DNA of 64,000 nucleotides from Apostichopus japonicus (taxonomy: Eukaryota > Echinodermata > Holothuroidea > Aspidochirotida > Stichopodidae), in the NCBI RefSeq assembly GCF_037975245.1, contig NC_092576.1, positions 4,542,001 through 4,606,000 of the forward strand. Reading direction: 5' to 3'. The translations under genes and the position numbers were made by a program. Shown one piece after another: positions 1 to 14,300 of the stretch (position 1 is its first letter; each line of letters begins with the position of its first letter). Below the pieces are notes generated by a model. The model saw only the letters and a list, made by a program, of their open reading frames with translations, did not search any database and was not told the origin of the DNA.

Positions 1-417
1 CAGTTTCTTTTGCATAGCATCAGTAATCGATATGATCCTGATGGCAACCCGTATTGACGCGTACATTAAAAATTATACAAAATTGGTCATAACTTCTGTT
101 AGAAGCTTTTTTTTATTTAAATGTCATAAAGTCATTTAATTGCTTTTGGCCGGACAGTTTTGTATGGTAGCAACCTTACTTTCTGAAAATACTAGACGGT
201 CAAGTTGATCACGAACCGCGTAGAATTTTCAAACCAGTCCAGACATGTTTGGTTTCACCAAATCCTTCATACCATGCAACAAAAGTATATTTTTTGAATA
301 TTTATGTGGTAATACTTGAATTTTTCATTTTGTTCAAACATGTGTTTAAGCATCATGTAACGTAGTTAAATACACATTCGCCCAAAATGCAATGATTAGG
401 GGTAGTCCCAGTATATT

Positions 418-1153
418 TTATGGGTTCCGGCGTGTCTACGTTCCGACAATTGTTTTTGACTCTGAAGTTCTTTTGACCAATATTTTTGACCAATATGTTT
501 TCGAAGTTTGGACCAATTTTTTTTAAGACCCATAATTTTTTGGACCAAAATATTTGATGACACAAATTGTTTTTACTCTAAAATTTTTTATGACCAATTT
601 CTTTTCGGACAAGCACTATTTAGGTCATAAAAAACTTTGGGCCCTTTTATTTTTTGTTTCGTAAATAAAAATTGGCGCGTCCGAAAAAAATTAGTCCCCC
701 CAAACAAATCAGGTCAGAAAAATTGTGGGTCCAAAAAGTTGATTCCACAAAAAAAAATTGGGTCCAAATAAAATTGAGTCCCCCACCTAAAAAAAATAGG
801 CCGGAAAAAATTTGGGTCCAAAAAGGATGAGTCCCCCCAAAAAAATCGGGTCCGAAAAAATTGAGTCCCCCCCTAATAAATAGTTAGTGAGACAAAATTT
901 GGGTCTAACAAAATTGATTCCACAAAGAAAATTTGGGTCCAAAAAAATTGAGTCCCCCCCAAAAAAAATAACTTAAGCCAGACAAAATTTGGGTAAAAAA
1001 AAAAATGAGTCCCCAAAAAAATTGGGTCTGAAAAAATTGAATCCCCCAAAAAATTAGTCAGACAGAATTTGGGTCTAACAAAAAAATTGGGTTCAAAAAA
1101 TTGTCGGAACTTAAAGAGACGTCGGAACATAGAGACGTCGGAACATAGGGTAT
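418..1153. repeat. Degenerate array of about 30-bp units with inverted GTTCCGAC ends
   Basis: Between about 590 and 1100 a unit of the form TTGGGTCCAAAAAA... GAGTCCCCCC repeats imperfectly. The left edge (about 420-450) has GTTCCGACAATT, and the right edge (about 1100-1153) has several inverted GTCGGAAC units. The layout resembles the other iterated-end elements. It lies in CNOT4 intronic DNA. Confidence 0.5.
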
Positions 1154-2589
1154 GTCACCCTTTTTAATACATTGAGAAATTACTAGTCAAAAATATTTTG
1201 TGAAGCAAAACCGTACGATATATTTTACAAATATTGATGCTTAGATAAGTGCTTCCTCACAATCAACGAGCCGCCCCGAAATTCACTCCGCTTACGTAAA
1301 ACTTCTATATATATATAACACGTGGAAAAACACAAGTTTTTACACACATAATTCCCATTGACATTGTTTACGGAACATAAGTAGGTCAACGACATTCGAA
1401 CTTGGCAACTTGCCCAAGTTCATTGCACCGTGGGAACGACACAACAAATTGTACATGATTGTACATTTTCCCGCCATTTGGACGCCCGAGTGTAACTTTT
1501 GATGTAATATGCAAATTATTAATGGTACTGTGCGGTTAAAACTTAACCTATTGTGACACATACAAATTTTGGGAAGTTGTTGTAGATGTTACTTTTGTAT
1601 CAAATGTAAAGTACTGTATGGTACTATAATTAATAAAAGACGCTTTTCCTCAGGTGGTAGGGAAAAGGGGTATTTCGGTGAACTCGATCTCTTTGTATAG
1701 TATTTGGATACTTAAAATGACCATGTACTGTACATGCAGTTTCAATTCTATTTAGTAAGCTGTTCTTCGCATTTTTATCCTCTGTGGATCTTTATTGGAA
1801 TAAATACGAAATGTATTTTTTGACGCCAGTATTTAAAGGTAAGCATTTTTTAAATTGTTGACTGAGCTTCAAAATCCATTTTCTAAAAAGTCGGTTTTAA
1901 TGAAGGTTTTATCAAATATAGCTAGGGTAGGAAAATATTAATTAACCACATTAAAGAAAGTTTTTCTATTATCCAAATAAAATACATGTTTCTCGTACTG
2001 AGATCTGAAAAAGAAAACAGGCTGACGTTTTTCTTCTTTTCATTCGCTAATACTAGTTTGGAATATGTGGCAACCTTAACAAAATAATTTTTAAGGTAAG
2101 TTAGATTTCTTGAATCCGAATAGAGACTCGGGAATCAGGAAAAGGGAGGCCCCTTGCGCGGACGATGAAGATGTTTTGTTTTTAACCGGCACTGCTTCAA
2201 AGTTGTTGGGTGGAATTTTTTTTCCTTTTCATTCTGTTCGAACCAACGATAAATTATATAAAAACTTAACACAAGAAAGGCTTAGTAGTACTTTATTATT
2301 CTTCAAAATGTTGCCAACTATTCAAAGTAACGTGTAACATAAAATCTACAACTACAGTAACACTAGTAACAGAAAAGTCGCTATCCGTACGTAACGTTAC
2401 TGTTGTTAAATAAAAAGTTAAACGTGTAAAGTTGTGAACTGACATCAAAAAGTTTTCAAGGCGGAACTCCTGTAAAGATCGATTTTCGCACAGTAGAGTA
2501 GGAACTTCATGATACACGATATTACGACTTAACGAAATATGAATAATAAAAACCCAAAGCCCAAACGAAGTTACGAATTGTTATGCGCT

Positions 2590-2800
2590 CAGCTTGAAAT
2601 CACGATCTCACGATATAAAGTGTTAGCGTGAATGTAGCAGTCATGTTTGCTATCGTGAAGGCTTGGTATCACGATATAGCGTGTGATCGTGGTATATCGT
2701 TATATCGTGGTAGCGTATACAAAAAATTTACAGTAGTCAGGTTTCACGATAGAAAACGATAGAAAAAGATAAGGGCATCACGATACACGATGCCACGGCC
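2590..2800. repeat. Cluster of CGATAT / CACGATA motifs
   Basis: Imperfect iterations of TCACGATA, ATATCGTG and TATCGTGG occur on both strands, forming short inverted repeats within CNOT4 intronic sequence. Confidence 0.5.
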
Positions 2801-2824
2801 GATTTAATGTGAACGGTACTGTAT

Positions 2825-3055
2825 GTAAGTATGTATGTATTTTAGATACTCCTGCAGGAAGCAGGAACTCGCAAAGAAGCCATCATTGGCTTATCAAAGC
2901 CGCAAGCTGACCAAGTCAGTCTCTTACATTCATATTTTAACGTCCACAATTGTCAACAACTCTGTAACTAGACGACATACATTATTCTTGGAATGACTCG
3001 AACTCAGGACCTTATGATTGAAAGGCTTTAACCTGCAATATTTTACCTGCAGATG
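2825..3055 (-). mobile_element. Possible tRNA-related SINE
   Basis: On the minus strand a B-box-like GAGTTCGAGTC (about 2995-3006) precedes a body. The segment ends in an ACATAC-type short tandem tail (about 2822-2845). No convincing A box is visible. Confidence 0.35.
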
Positions 3056-3297
3056 CACAAAGGCCTGTTTCTTTCATAAAGAGTTTAGATGGATGTTGGA
3101 ACTACTACAACATTATTTCTGGGTGAGAAGAGATATTTTGTGGTGTATACATTAAACAATGTACTAGTAACAGTACTGGCTCTTGTAAAGAGTGGACCTT
3201 ACGTAATTTCATAATCTACAAAATACTCTGTTCACTTCTGCATGAGTTTCAGGAATAACCCTTAAAAGATTGGCTGGAAATATAAAATGGCTCTTAC

Positions 3298-5756
3298 TCT
3301 TCCTCTGACAGTGGTTTGAAATCTGCTGGGCATTCTGGGTAGGCTTTACGACAAGCCGGACACAGGCCATTTTCATCTGTCCTGATTCGATGCCAGCAAA
3401 ACCGACAAATCTGTGGTGATTAATTGGAAGGTGAGAAACATGAGTCTGGTCATCAAAAACATAAAAATTCAGAACTACATGCAATCCTTGATAATTTTTA
3501 AAAGGGGAAAGGTATGGTTGGATTAAGATGAATTTTTTTTAGTAACTAGTGACTGAATGTGATGCATACAGTACATATCTGGATACATTACTATGAAAGC
3601 CTGGTTGGTAAAGTACACACTGTTGCTAGAAATGACTTCATAAGACTAGCTAAGAATATACATAGTTCTAAAGATCACCCACTTCACTTCAAGTTGATCT
3701 CTCTGTGCAATAGAACAAACAAGTACAATCTACGAAATCCTGCTATCTTGCCAACTTTTAGAATCATGCTTTTTATCTACAGAGCAGCCATTTATATTCA
3801 AAATGGGTCCTTAGAATATCTTTTATAATCTTTTTAATCTTTCATTCTAGAAAAAAAAAATTCTAATCCTCCATCTTATTTCTTATTTGTTCAAGCTTTC
3901 ATGATTGTAAATTTTACATCTTTTGTGTATCATTATTATGTGTCCCAACTCCTAATTATAAATTTTGTAAATTTATACTGGAATAAAAAATTGAATTTGA
4001 ATGAAATACAGAGTCAATAACAAAACATTTCAAGCGCATAAAGTATGAGAACAAGTGACTATCAAAACAATCTTCTGCTCTTTACAAGGTCATCAAAACA
4101 AACTGGACCTCTTGAACAAAAAAAAATTGTCTAATGACACTTTAAAGTATATCTGTAGTCAAACAGTATAGTTTTGTTCACAGAATGCTTTGAGTTTTCA
4201 GCGATATATATTATGCTCAACAAAAAGTCGAAACGTTAAAGATGAAACACTTAAAGTAGCAGAAGAGGACCTGAGCTATGGATCACTCCTTACCTGGTAT
4301 CCGCAAGTACATGGGTAGAAGTTGACATCATCAATCTCCAAGGTTTCCATGCACAATGGGCACTGATAAATAGAAAAAGAAAACAGAAGAAAAAGAACAA
4401 ATCTAATCAGTTAATCAACTCACTTTGACATTGAACGATCAAATTACTTCAATTAACTCAAGATACATTCACAAGCTAATAATGCTACATGGTGTTATTT
4501 TGGGAATTACATGTGCTTTGGTAGAGGGGGCACACTACTCATTTCTAAAGAGACACCCAGAGTAAGAAAAAAAACCTTACGGAATTCCCTACGATCACGT
4601 TTGATTTCACAATTCTTTCTGAAAGCATGTCTATGGATGAGCATTCCTGATACAGTACTGTGCTTTACAATGGAAAAGAACAGCTGTACAACCTTCTGAT
4701 CTTTTAAATTTTTATTTCTTTAACACCTCTCAACTATAATTTTTTTCAATTTTTGCTATCTTTGTGGGTTTTTTTTCTTTTCAGTTTTTCCTTTTTCTGC
4801 ACTTGTGACTCCCTGATAGGATCTTATACATCTAGATATTTATGTACATGTCCTAGGCAATGAGGATGGGATAGCTTGCAGGGTTTTCCAACCTGGGAGG
4901 ATTGCAGTTGTATGTTGATTACATCATGTCTGTGATTAGGTATCTCTTCATTGGAGCACTATGGGCTTATCACATTGATGCTGAACTTACTTATCCATTT
5001 AAACTGACTGTCATATAAGCACTTGGACGTGTAGACCTTCCCTGACATACTGTGTATGTCATGTAATGGCATAAACTCAAAATGATACTATGGCACAATA
5101 AACTTCACTTGATTTATTTTAAGTACAAATACTCATTTATGGATAATTAAGAAGACCTACTTTCATAATCATTGTCATGACAACAATGACTTCTGCATAT
5201 ATATTTATTTAAAAGCCAATCAGCTGAGCAGAACAAAACTAGTATAGCCATGCCATGTGAATGTCTGAGAGTAAAATACTATAATCCTGATGAAGCAGAT
5301 TTTTTTGTGATTTCTTTATAGTATATTTTGGCTGATAGATGTCTAACCAAAAATGAATCCTCAATCCATTTTCTGAATTTCTATTAATGTAACATAAATT
5401 GAGTTTTCATATGGCCAAATCAAAATATTTGATGAAGTTTGCTTAATTTTTACTTTTTTTTAATTTTTTTTTGGCGTGAGGCAAAATTTATATCCTTAGA
5501 ATACAAAATCTGTTCTTGTTGTTAACTACCAACATATTTTTGTTAGCTAATTAGTGCAATTCTGGAAACTTACTTATACTCTGTGTGATAAACCCTTCCA
5601 CAAAGGTTGATGCCCCTAACTTAATCAGTCCAGGATTTAGAGTATCCCCCCTACCCACCTCCCACAAAAAAAAAAACTTTGAAATCCTGTGCATCCTACT
5701 GAGGAGTGCAATGGTCTTACTTCAACAGGGTCTTCATTTGTTGAGTCTTGCAGCAT
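3298..5756 (-). CDS. CNOT4: CNOT4 (CCR4-NOT subunit 4, RING E3 ligase), 5' part only
   Basis: The first three coding exons of CNOT4, read on the minus strand, are 5756-5721, 4362-4294 and 3410-3298. They join in phase (36, 69 and 113 nt) with consensus GTAAG donors and AG acceptors. The first 12 residues (MLQDSTNEDPVE) run into CPLCMETLEIDDVNFYPC, and the third exon contains CRFCWHRIRTDENGLCPAC. This is the C4C4 RING characteristic of CNOT4; visible cysteines are 13, 16, 30, 32, 37, 40, 52 and 55, spaced as in the human protein. CNOT4 is known as a RING ubiquitin ligase associated with CCR4-NOT in mRNA turnover and translational quality control. A non-coding 5' exon boundary is likely at 5862 (acceptor just upstream). 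The third exon ends in phase 2 (PLSEE then GA). The linker, RRM and C-terminal exons were not found in 1-3297 and presumably lie beyond the left edge. Identification is very secure; the gene is partial. Confidence 0.95.
3559..4012 (+). mobile_element. Non-LTR retrotransposon (LINE) 3' end fragment
   Basis: An 89-codon open stretch (3559-3828) contains NKYNLRNPAILPTFRIMLF and IYRAAIYIQNG. This resembles the C-terminal tail of LINE ORF2 proteins, where an N.YNLR..-RT...F-YR pattern is usual. It is followed by a short AT-rich 3' region with GGAATAAAA and a tail of TTGAATTTGAATGAA. It lies inside a CNOT4 intron, antisense to that gene. No upstream RT core is present, so it is a 5'-truncated copy. 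Confidence 0.55.
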
Positions 5757-6003
5757 CTTGTTGAGTTTTGATGATTCCGAAGAAAGGATACAAGGGATAA
5801 AGGTCAAAGGTCTTCTGTGGTGATGACTTCTCTGTGCACTGGCAGTGCTATTGTCAAGCAACCTGTTAACACAAACATACAGTCAGAACAAGGTTTCAGG
5901 TCATATTTGTATCTTTTCCCATTCAATCAACTTTGTGATAATGATGGCTTATCTAGGATGTAAGATATTCTTCTTATGTAGTTACTGCTAAAATGGGGGG
6001 CCT

Positions 6004-6599
6004 TGTCATTCCGCCATTGGTACATTCCGCCATAGAAAATGTGTTCTTTCCCCCATAGAAAAAGTGCCTTTCTGCCATGTTACTCTGATCGCGGTAAAGC
6101 ACTTTTGTATGGTGGATAGAGCACATTATTGTGGGTGCACTGTAGACCTATATGCACTGTATATATGCTTCGTTTCACACTACCTACTGTAGGCCCATCA
6201 ACAATCAGAAGCTGTCTTTTTAATAAACAATCAACCTAAATTATTTTATTTATTCAACCACATATATAATATTATAATATATTTTTGAAGACAGTGTATC
6301 AAATCTTACGATCTTACAGTTAAAACTCTTCAAACAACATGATCATTAAAGACTGTGTATCTATTCCCCAATCTTGTCTTAACTACAATTCTGTCTATCC
6401 AGCGAACTGTCACATTTTGAAGTGTACAGTACCTATCCTTCCACGAGAATCAAAAAAAGTTTCACTCACACATTCCTGTGTATAGTCCACTCCTAAAATG
6501 TACCTTTCCGCCATAGGTTTCGAGCCTTTCCGCCATGGCAAAAAGGATCGAAACGTGTGGCGGAATGGTATGGCAGTATGTACCTATGGCGGAATGGCA
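6004..6599. mobile_element. Element with inverted ends made of iterated CATTCCGCCATA units
   Basis: The left end TGTCATTCCGCCATTGGTAC and the right end (reverse complement TGCCATTCCGCCATAGGTAC) are inverted. Both ends repeat CCGCCAT-type units several times. The interior is AT-rich. No clear target duplication is visible. It lies in the CNOT4 5' region. Confidence 0.65.
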
Positions 6600-7989
6600 C
6601 TGGAACCACAAAAATGTAATGTTGGCATCCCATGGAATTTACTTATATCTGTTCAACTTTCTTTAGAGGTCATTGAGCTAGAAATGACTATGATACTGGA
6701 CTTTGTGAGAGTTTTAAGGCATCAGATGAATATATCAATTTGCTCCAGTCGGAAGAGTTATCAGAGGAAGAAGACTTGATACAAATCGTCTAACATGCAG
6801 ATCATTTGTATGAAATGCATGCCAGCAGAATCAGGTATTCTCAGATAATTATTATGCATGTAGCTTTCTTCACTGTATGCCGTTATGGTCACAAGTTCTC
6901 ACAACTTGCTCTAGATTTTGCAATAAAAAGGAACAACACAACTTTTGCACATTTAAGAATTTAAACAAAGCAGACAGAGATCGTATTGAAAGCTACAACA
7001 TGTTTGATCAATCACCTAGAAACTCATTAACAACAGTGTTATCTGTCTTATAGTTCATTGAAAGTGTATTTACTAGAGTTAGGCCTATCAATATCATGTC
7101 AAAGTTTAGCCTGCGCCTACAAATGTATTTCAATGAAGTATTGAAGTATAAGTTCTTAACAATGCAAATAGCCTGAAGGCCTTGCTTAGTTTGATTTCAC
7201 AATAAGATACAACCAATTATTATTTGAAACTATTACAAGTTCTTAGAAGACGGGAAAAGATACATTCACTGTGTTCACTGTTATTGTTAATTTTATTATG
7301 GCCTAAACTAGGCTCAGAACGTAAGATTGACATTAAGCTGTGTACATCAGGTACTAGTAGTCACAACATTAGCTTTGTTATGAAAGCGTACGATTTATAG
7401 GCCTAACCTGCTCATCTTGTGACTATCCATCATGTACCGTTATCAATACGGCTTAGGCTAGACTATCCCTCACCGTTACTTAGTAAGTTACATTAACGTA
7501 GGCCTAGGCCTATGTTATATTATGCTTGGCTAGCTATATAGTTAAAGTTAAACACTGGCGAGTTCTAGTCCTTGTCGTTTTGGTCTAGGCCTAATTCACA
7601 AAAACCTTGAGCTTTGGTGGCAGTTTGATTACCCAGCGACGCCTAAAATTAGTAACAAGCACAATTTTACAGTAATTCCTCGAATATGATGTCATTAGAA
7701 TAGACTTTGCACTGTCTAAGTTATCAGTAATCACACTCACAGTATTGCACGTTAGTGTTATTTGTTACGTCAATTCTAGCTACAGTATTGTACGACAGCC
7801 TAGTGTTATCGCCTCCTATGTAATAATGGGTGCGGGGAAGACTTAACGGCGCATTCTTTTGAAGATGCCTTTTTTAATAGGCAATACAAATTATAAACAA
7901 TGTATAACATGGCAAATTAACATACTTTTACTTAGAACGATGAAAGAAACAGTGTTAGAATAAATAGAAAGAAAGACTTTGCTTACAAA

Positions 7990-8314
7990 TTATGTGTGCG
8001 TTCGAAGAATTGTTCCGCTAATGCTACGATAAACGATATTTGCGCAGGCGCGCTGTAGGGAACCCGGATGTCTATAATGCATCATGGGTAATAAATATGG
8101 CCGCCTCCATGATTTTGTTTATAAACATGAACCGGCTGCTACATTGTGATCACGCATGGGCACTGTGCCTATGTGTAGTTGATTGTAGATACTACACAGA
8201 AACATACTGTACAGATATGAGGAAGCCGACGTACTCTGGCCTAAACCTTGATAGGCTATAGTATGTAGTTAAGACAAATCGGTGATCAGTGAAACGAAGA
8301 AGATTAACAAAACC
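7990..8314. promoter_or_regulatory. Likely divergent CNOT4/SCNM1 promoter region and SCNM1 5' UTR
   Basis: The SCNM1 start codon is at 8315 and CNOT4 is transcribed the other way. The sequence between contains a local CG-containing patch (GCGCAGGCGCGC near 8042) and AATATGGCCGCC near 8093, which resembles a YY1-type site at a transcription start. The exact transcription starts cannot be seen, and CNOT4's promoter could lie anywhere in 5863-8300. The short ORF at 8040-8261 is treated as leader sequence. Confidence 0.4.
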
Positions 8315-11300
8315 ATGTCCTTTAAGAGAGAGAGTGATGATATCTCAACCATCAATCTTGTGAAGGTAGAACATTTAAAAGTGTGAGGAGGGGGGTTATT
8401 ATTAGTGAATTTGGGGAGGACTGATTTTCTATGGGCAGGCTTGACTGTTGTCATGCAGGTGACTGCCAGTGTCAACTTCCAAGGTACATTAATTACTAGT
8501 ACTGTATTGTGAAGTTTCAAACTATGTTGGCCAGACATCCGTAGATCTGTCAGCTCTCCCGATTTTACCAGGAGTCTCCTGGTCTTTTGGCCACTCTTCT
8601 GGACACCGGATTTCATGCTCATACTCTGGTTTAATCACATGCGTCATTCCATGGTACCCTTTGAATTTACTCCCAAAATAATTTATAAATTGCGGAACGC
8701 TTGGTTTGTACTTAGACTAACTGACTCCAATATCCACGATACTGACACTGTAGGCGCGACAGTGTACATAGTATTACACACCTGGATACCTTATTGTGAG
8801 CTTATAGTTACTATATACATACTGCAGTATTGACTGCTCAGTACTTAATATGGTACAGGTGTTGTCACACCAACTGTAGGTTAGGTAACAGTATGACAGT
8901 AGTTCAGTGCAGGGGCGGCTATTTGTTTCAAATGTTGGGGGGTATATTTGCTTGGGTGCAGGCGCATATCAACTACAACCCCAAAATTGTTCACGCGCTT
9001 CGTGATTTGTATACCCAATTTCATTATGGATGCGGTTCGCATCATGGGCGCAGATCAGTCTTGGATAATGGTGGGGAGGCGTATCTGTTCTCTGATATTA
9101 TCTAAGCGGAGCGCGACCATTGGTTCGCGCGTAGCGTACAAGATTTGTTTTGGGCAAATATACCTCCCAGATCGCCCGAAATAACACTTCCCAGACCCAT
9201 TAATGCTCCAAACCTGAGATCTCATGGCTTACAAATTAAAGTTGGTGGAACACATGGACGTCTGCAGAAAAAAAAAATCAGGGGACAAATAATCCAAGTA
9301 GACTTTTGTATACGATGGGTCTGGGTCCTCTCCCAGAAAACAATTATAGACTGCCATAAATGCGATTTCCTTCCAAAATTTAACAACTGTGGATAAATGT
9401 AATTAAGTGAGAACTGCTGCATGTCATTTGCACAATGCTGGATCAAACTGCGCCAAAGTTCAATACAGGGAAATTTGCAATGCAGCGTTTCGTCAAGACA
9501 AATTGGTGGGGACACTGTATATCATGTTCCCACAACTGAAAAAGTTGGTAGGGATGCGTCCCACTGTCCCCATTAATAGACCTGCGCCCATGGTCCGTCT
9601 AGCTAATTCATTCGAAAAATAAGTAAAAACTACTCTCGGTGAAAGTGTCGTTTTTTGGTGATATTTAGTAACAAATTGTGACACAGTTAGACATGCGCAT
9701 AGCGAGAAATTTGCCAAGGGAGGGGCAAAGCTTGTAGTCAAACTATCTAAGTGTGGCGCCACCATGAGTTGGGGCGAAGCGTAAAAGCAAATTTTGGCCG
9801 AAAATGCCTCCCAGATTGCTGGAAATGGCACTTCCCAGGCCTTGTAAGTTGCTTCTAAGCATTTTCTATTTTGAAATTACTAGTTAGCGATATCATAAAC
9901 AAATATGCTCTTCTAGCCACAAAGAAAAAGTATGCCACCAAATTATGGGGGGGGGGATATTAGATACTATATCCCCCCACCTAAAATATTGGGGGGACAT
10001 GTCCCCCCCCCCCCGTCCCCCCATGATCGCTGCCCATGGTTCAGTGTAACACCAACTGTAGGTTAGGTAACAGTATGTCAGGTGTTCTGTGACATAACAC
10101 CAACTGTAGGTTAGGTAACATTATTAATATATTTACACTCATTTGCTGTACCACTGCTTGCAATCAAAGTTGTACAATTTCTTTACAGTAACTAAGGATT
10201 ATGTCCAGTTTCATGTTATTAACCACGCACAATGGTCAGTTTTATGAACATCAATATTTAATGTAACCTGCAGGATTTTCCACAAACATAAAACATTCTT
10301 CATGACATGCAGAAACTTGTCATAATCATATGTCATAGATGTCTGTAACATATCCATGCATGACAACAGGGGAATCCTGCATTAAATACCCAGTTGTGGG
10401 GACGATATCCATCAGAAGGCATGTTTATTGTGTATCAGCGCATAGTTTGAAGGTAATGCTAATTCTCAAGTAGGTGGAAGCAACATCACGTGCTGACCAG
10501 TATATATATGTGTTAATATCTTCAATTCTTTTATTTTCATCAATTGAATTGCTATATATCCAGAAAAGAAGAGTAGAGGAACTTCTCTCTCAGGATATCC
10601 CAGAGGATGAGGCAAACCTGACCAAAAATGGAAGGTGAGTAAAGATTTCATACAGTCTGAATTACGTTGTCATGGCAATTTAATGGTTCTTCTTACTAGA
10701 CATCATGATACAATGTTTTAAGATATGGAAACTTAAAACCAGCATAAATCTTTTAATTGCTCCATTTTACAAGGAACATTTAGAAGGACTTAATTAATAA
10801 TTTCTATATAAAAAAGGCACTTGCCAGCTAGTTGAGTACAGCTGTGTGTTGTTATTTTAAGGGACCCAGTGGGCAAGGGAGAAACACAAAGAGAATAACT
10901 CTGAAGGCAAATGCTGTTATATTTGTTTATCAACATGTATTATAACAAGGTATATATTGAAGATACTTATGACCTGGGCAGATCACACAGCAATTACAGT
11001 ACAATGTGAGTATAGGGCATGGCTAGAAAGTTAATGTCAGTAACCACACCTAGTGAGTCAGTACAGTACAGGAACAATTGCCGTAACTCTAGCTGGCATT
11101 GTACACCTAGAATTATACAGAACTACTGTACATGGTGCAATGAGGGTGTCACATATTACTACACAATAAAACTACAAGATAGCACTGTACACCAAGGATT
11201 CTACAGAACTAAATGGTGCAATGAGGGTGTCACATATTACTACACAAATTAACAAACTACAGGATATAGTATCTATATATGCAAAGTACTGTACACATAA

Positions 11301-14300
11301 CTTCAAGGTGCTATGAGGGTGTAATTATGTAATACTTCACAATAAGCTACATGATACAGTACATGTAAGATACTCTTACTACATGCTGCAATAAAGGTGT
11401 TATAATATATTTACTATAATAAACTGCAGGATATATATTCAAAGTACTGTACACATAACGTCATGGTGCAATGAGGGTGTTATGTAATACTTCACAATTA
11501 GCTACAAGAAACAGTATATGTAAGAGAACATTTAACTACATGCTGCAATGAAGGTGTTATTTAATACAACACAATAAACTACAGGATATGATATGCAAAG
11601 TACTGTACATATAACTTGATGGTGCAATGAGGGTGTAATAATGTAATACTACTGTACACAATAAGCTACAAGATACAGTATATTTGCAAGGTACAAACAT
11701 AACAAAGAGTAACAATCCATCTAGCATTTAAATTATGGTACAAATAGAGTAGATCTACTATTCTTAAGGAGTGTTAACTACTGTTGGCTTATTCATTACA
11801 AATTGAGTTTAGAAACTGTGCATTACAAGTTACCCAATTGAACTTTTCCCACCATCTTTGAAAATTCTTTACTCAAGTTGCATCTGCTATACTGTGAAGT
11901 TCACTATTCAGTTCATGTCATTACAGTTCAATTATGTTGTTTCATTTTTAAACAGATTTGCTTGTTTGGTGTGCCCCAGATGCCCAGTATTGGATACCAT
12001 TGAAATGCTGTGTGTCCACAGAGGAGGGAAAAGGCACAAGTCATGTGAGGAGAATTAAGCATCTTCCTGATTTATTAATCCATCTTCTTCAGTTTAAATC
12101 ATCTTTTATTTTATTTATAACACTAAATGCCAATTATCATTAGGTATTATTTACTCTGTATTGACTGAAATTAACTTGAATCAACAATGATATCATCCCA
12201 AATGAAAGTACTGTACATTGTATTAAATGAACTGCATCAACTAACTTTAACTCAAAGTTTGGCGGTACAGTAAAAGCTTTACACTTTGTTGTAATAAAAA
12301 GATGGTGTGTTGATGGTAAGTAGAATGTTGACATTAAAATTGCTTTAAGCAGCTGTGTGATTAGTTTTGTGTTTGCGTGGACTTGGGAAATCCATATAGA
12401 ATCAAGTTATGAATGTGTATAAACCCAGTTTGTGAGATTGTGACATGTATTCGAAAATATAGGACTTTCTTGCAACCACCGAGAGGATGCTTTGTAGTCG
12501 AATGCATCTATAATCAGTAGATTAGATGGTATTCTTTAATATCACTCAAGTTCGAGGTTTCAGGAAGTCGCAGGAAATGCCTTAACTGAAATTTCCTGTT
12601 TACTAATAATAGTTTTATCAAGGTTTCATAAAACAATTATCTTTACAATAGCTTAATAGCTTCTTCAACAGTTAACACACTGAGGGAATAATTTACTTTT
12701 CATATTTACTTCTCATTATTCTCATTAAAATGTTGAAATAAAGTTGGTCATTTGTACAAATTTTAGTTTTTTGCCTTTTTCAATGAAGATGAAATATTTT
12801 CAAACGTATCTCACATTTTTCCTGTGGGGTGTGGGCAGATGGCTGCCCCCCCCCCATCCCTTAAATTTCCACTTCCTAAATGAAAGTACAGTAGGCCTAC
12901 AATGATGTGAATGCCTGGACAGAATGCACTATTCTGTTACTTTTATTGAAATGTTCATATCTTTTCTTCTGATGTCATTAGTAGTGTGCAACCTCAAGAA
13001 TCTTTTTAGTACCGAGTAGTGACTCCTTCATTTTTGTTTCTCCGCTTTCAGTTGAAGAGCGTTTCTTTAGGAAGAAGAGAGAGTTCCATCAACTGGTAGA
13101 AAAGAAGAGGCAAGATGCTAATCTCCATGGCAACAATGATAATGAGACTATAGCCGAGGTAAAGTTACTGTACTGCAGAAAAAAATGTTTGAGAAATTAT
13201 TTACGAATTGTTTAATGCTTTGTGATATATGTCTTAGCTATTTTTATGCAATTTTGTTTACAACTGATGACGTTGACCCCTGTCGTAAATTAAGTATAAG
13301 GGGACCCTGGGTTGACCTTTCCTAAAAAGGGAAAAAGGTAAGGACACGTACTGGAAGGAGACCTCACCCAAACAGTCAATACATGTTCTTTACAAATTAA
13401 CCGTGTCATGCTTAACGTAGGAAATGTGCACTGGTTGCCTGTGTATGAACAAATATGGCACAAAATTATTCTCTTCAAAGAATTTGTTGGTGACAAGCAA
13501 TGTGAAATTTAAACATTGACAAGGAAAACATTCCACACTGCTAGTTGGACACCCCATCTCAATGTCTGGCCCCTAACTGGAGATATGGTTGATTGAAGGT
13601 AAGCTATTTTGACTGGCTAAACCTTCAACTACTCTAGGAAGTTGGATCATAGTAGGGAGTCTGTGATGTCATCTGAGCAAATTTGCTCTTCAAAAGCTTT
13701 GCTTCCACTCTCAAAATGTTCTTGTTGATTTATCCCTGAAACCTGATACATTTGAAATCTAATTTGCTTAGCTGTCAAAAGTTCTGTGTACTACTTAGAA
13801 TTTCACCAAAATGTATCTAATTTGTATACAAAGATATCATGTTCCTCTTTGGTTAAATTTTGATGAATAAATTATTAAGAAATACAAAGAAATATTCAGC
13901 TGAAATGCCTTGATGACATCACCAATTCGGTTGTTGCCAGATGCAAAAGATCGCAATATTTGGAAAATTCCTGTCTTCACAATGCAAACATGGTATGAGG
14001 ATGAGGGGCCTATACAAGTTCCGTAGGCGTGTGTGATGTGTCCAAGAATCGCCTCAAGTCTGTTACGTTACGTTGCTTTTCATTAAGTTTTCAAATTTTC
14101 TTGGAATCTGCCTCATTGGATACTTCATTTTTCTAGATAGGTTGCACATAATATATGCTGTAGCACTTATTATTTGCATATTCTCTATAGTTTGATTGAA
14201 AACTCCACATGAGTTGATCGCCTCTTCATTTTACATTTGTCACTAGGCACCGCTACTTGTGCAGACAAGGAAAGCTTCCCACAATGCATTGTTGCGGTAC

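Noticed and set aside
1-3297. Search for the next CNOT4 exons (linker and RRM)
   Set aside because: No minus-strand reading resembling the conserved CNOT4 linker or RRM was found, so the interval is treated as intron.
8040-8261. 73-codon plus-strand open frame upstream of SCNM1
   Set aside because: Starts at a non-ATG codon, shows no recognisable similarity and lies where the SCNM1 leader/promoter is expected.
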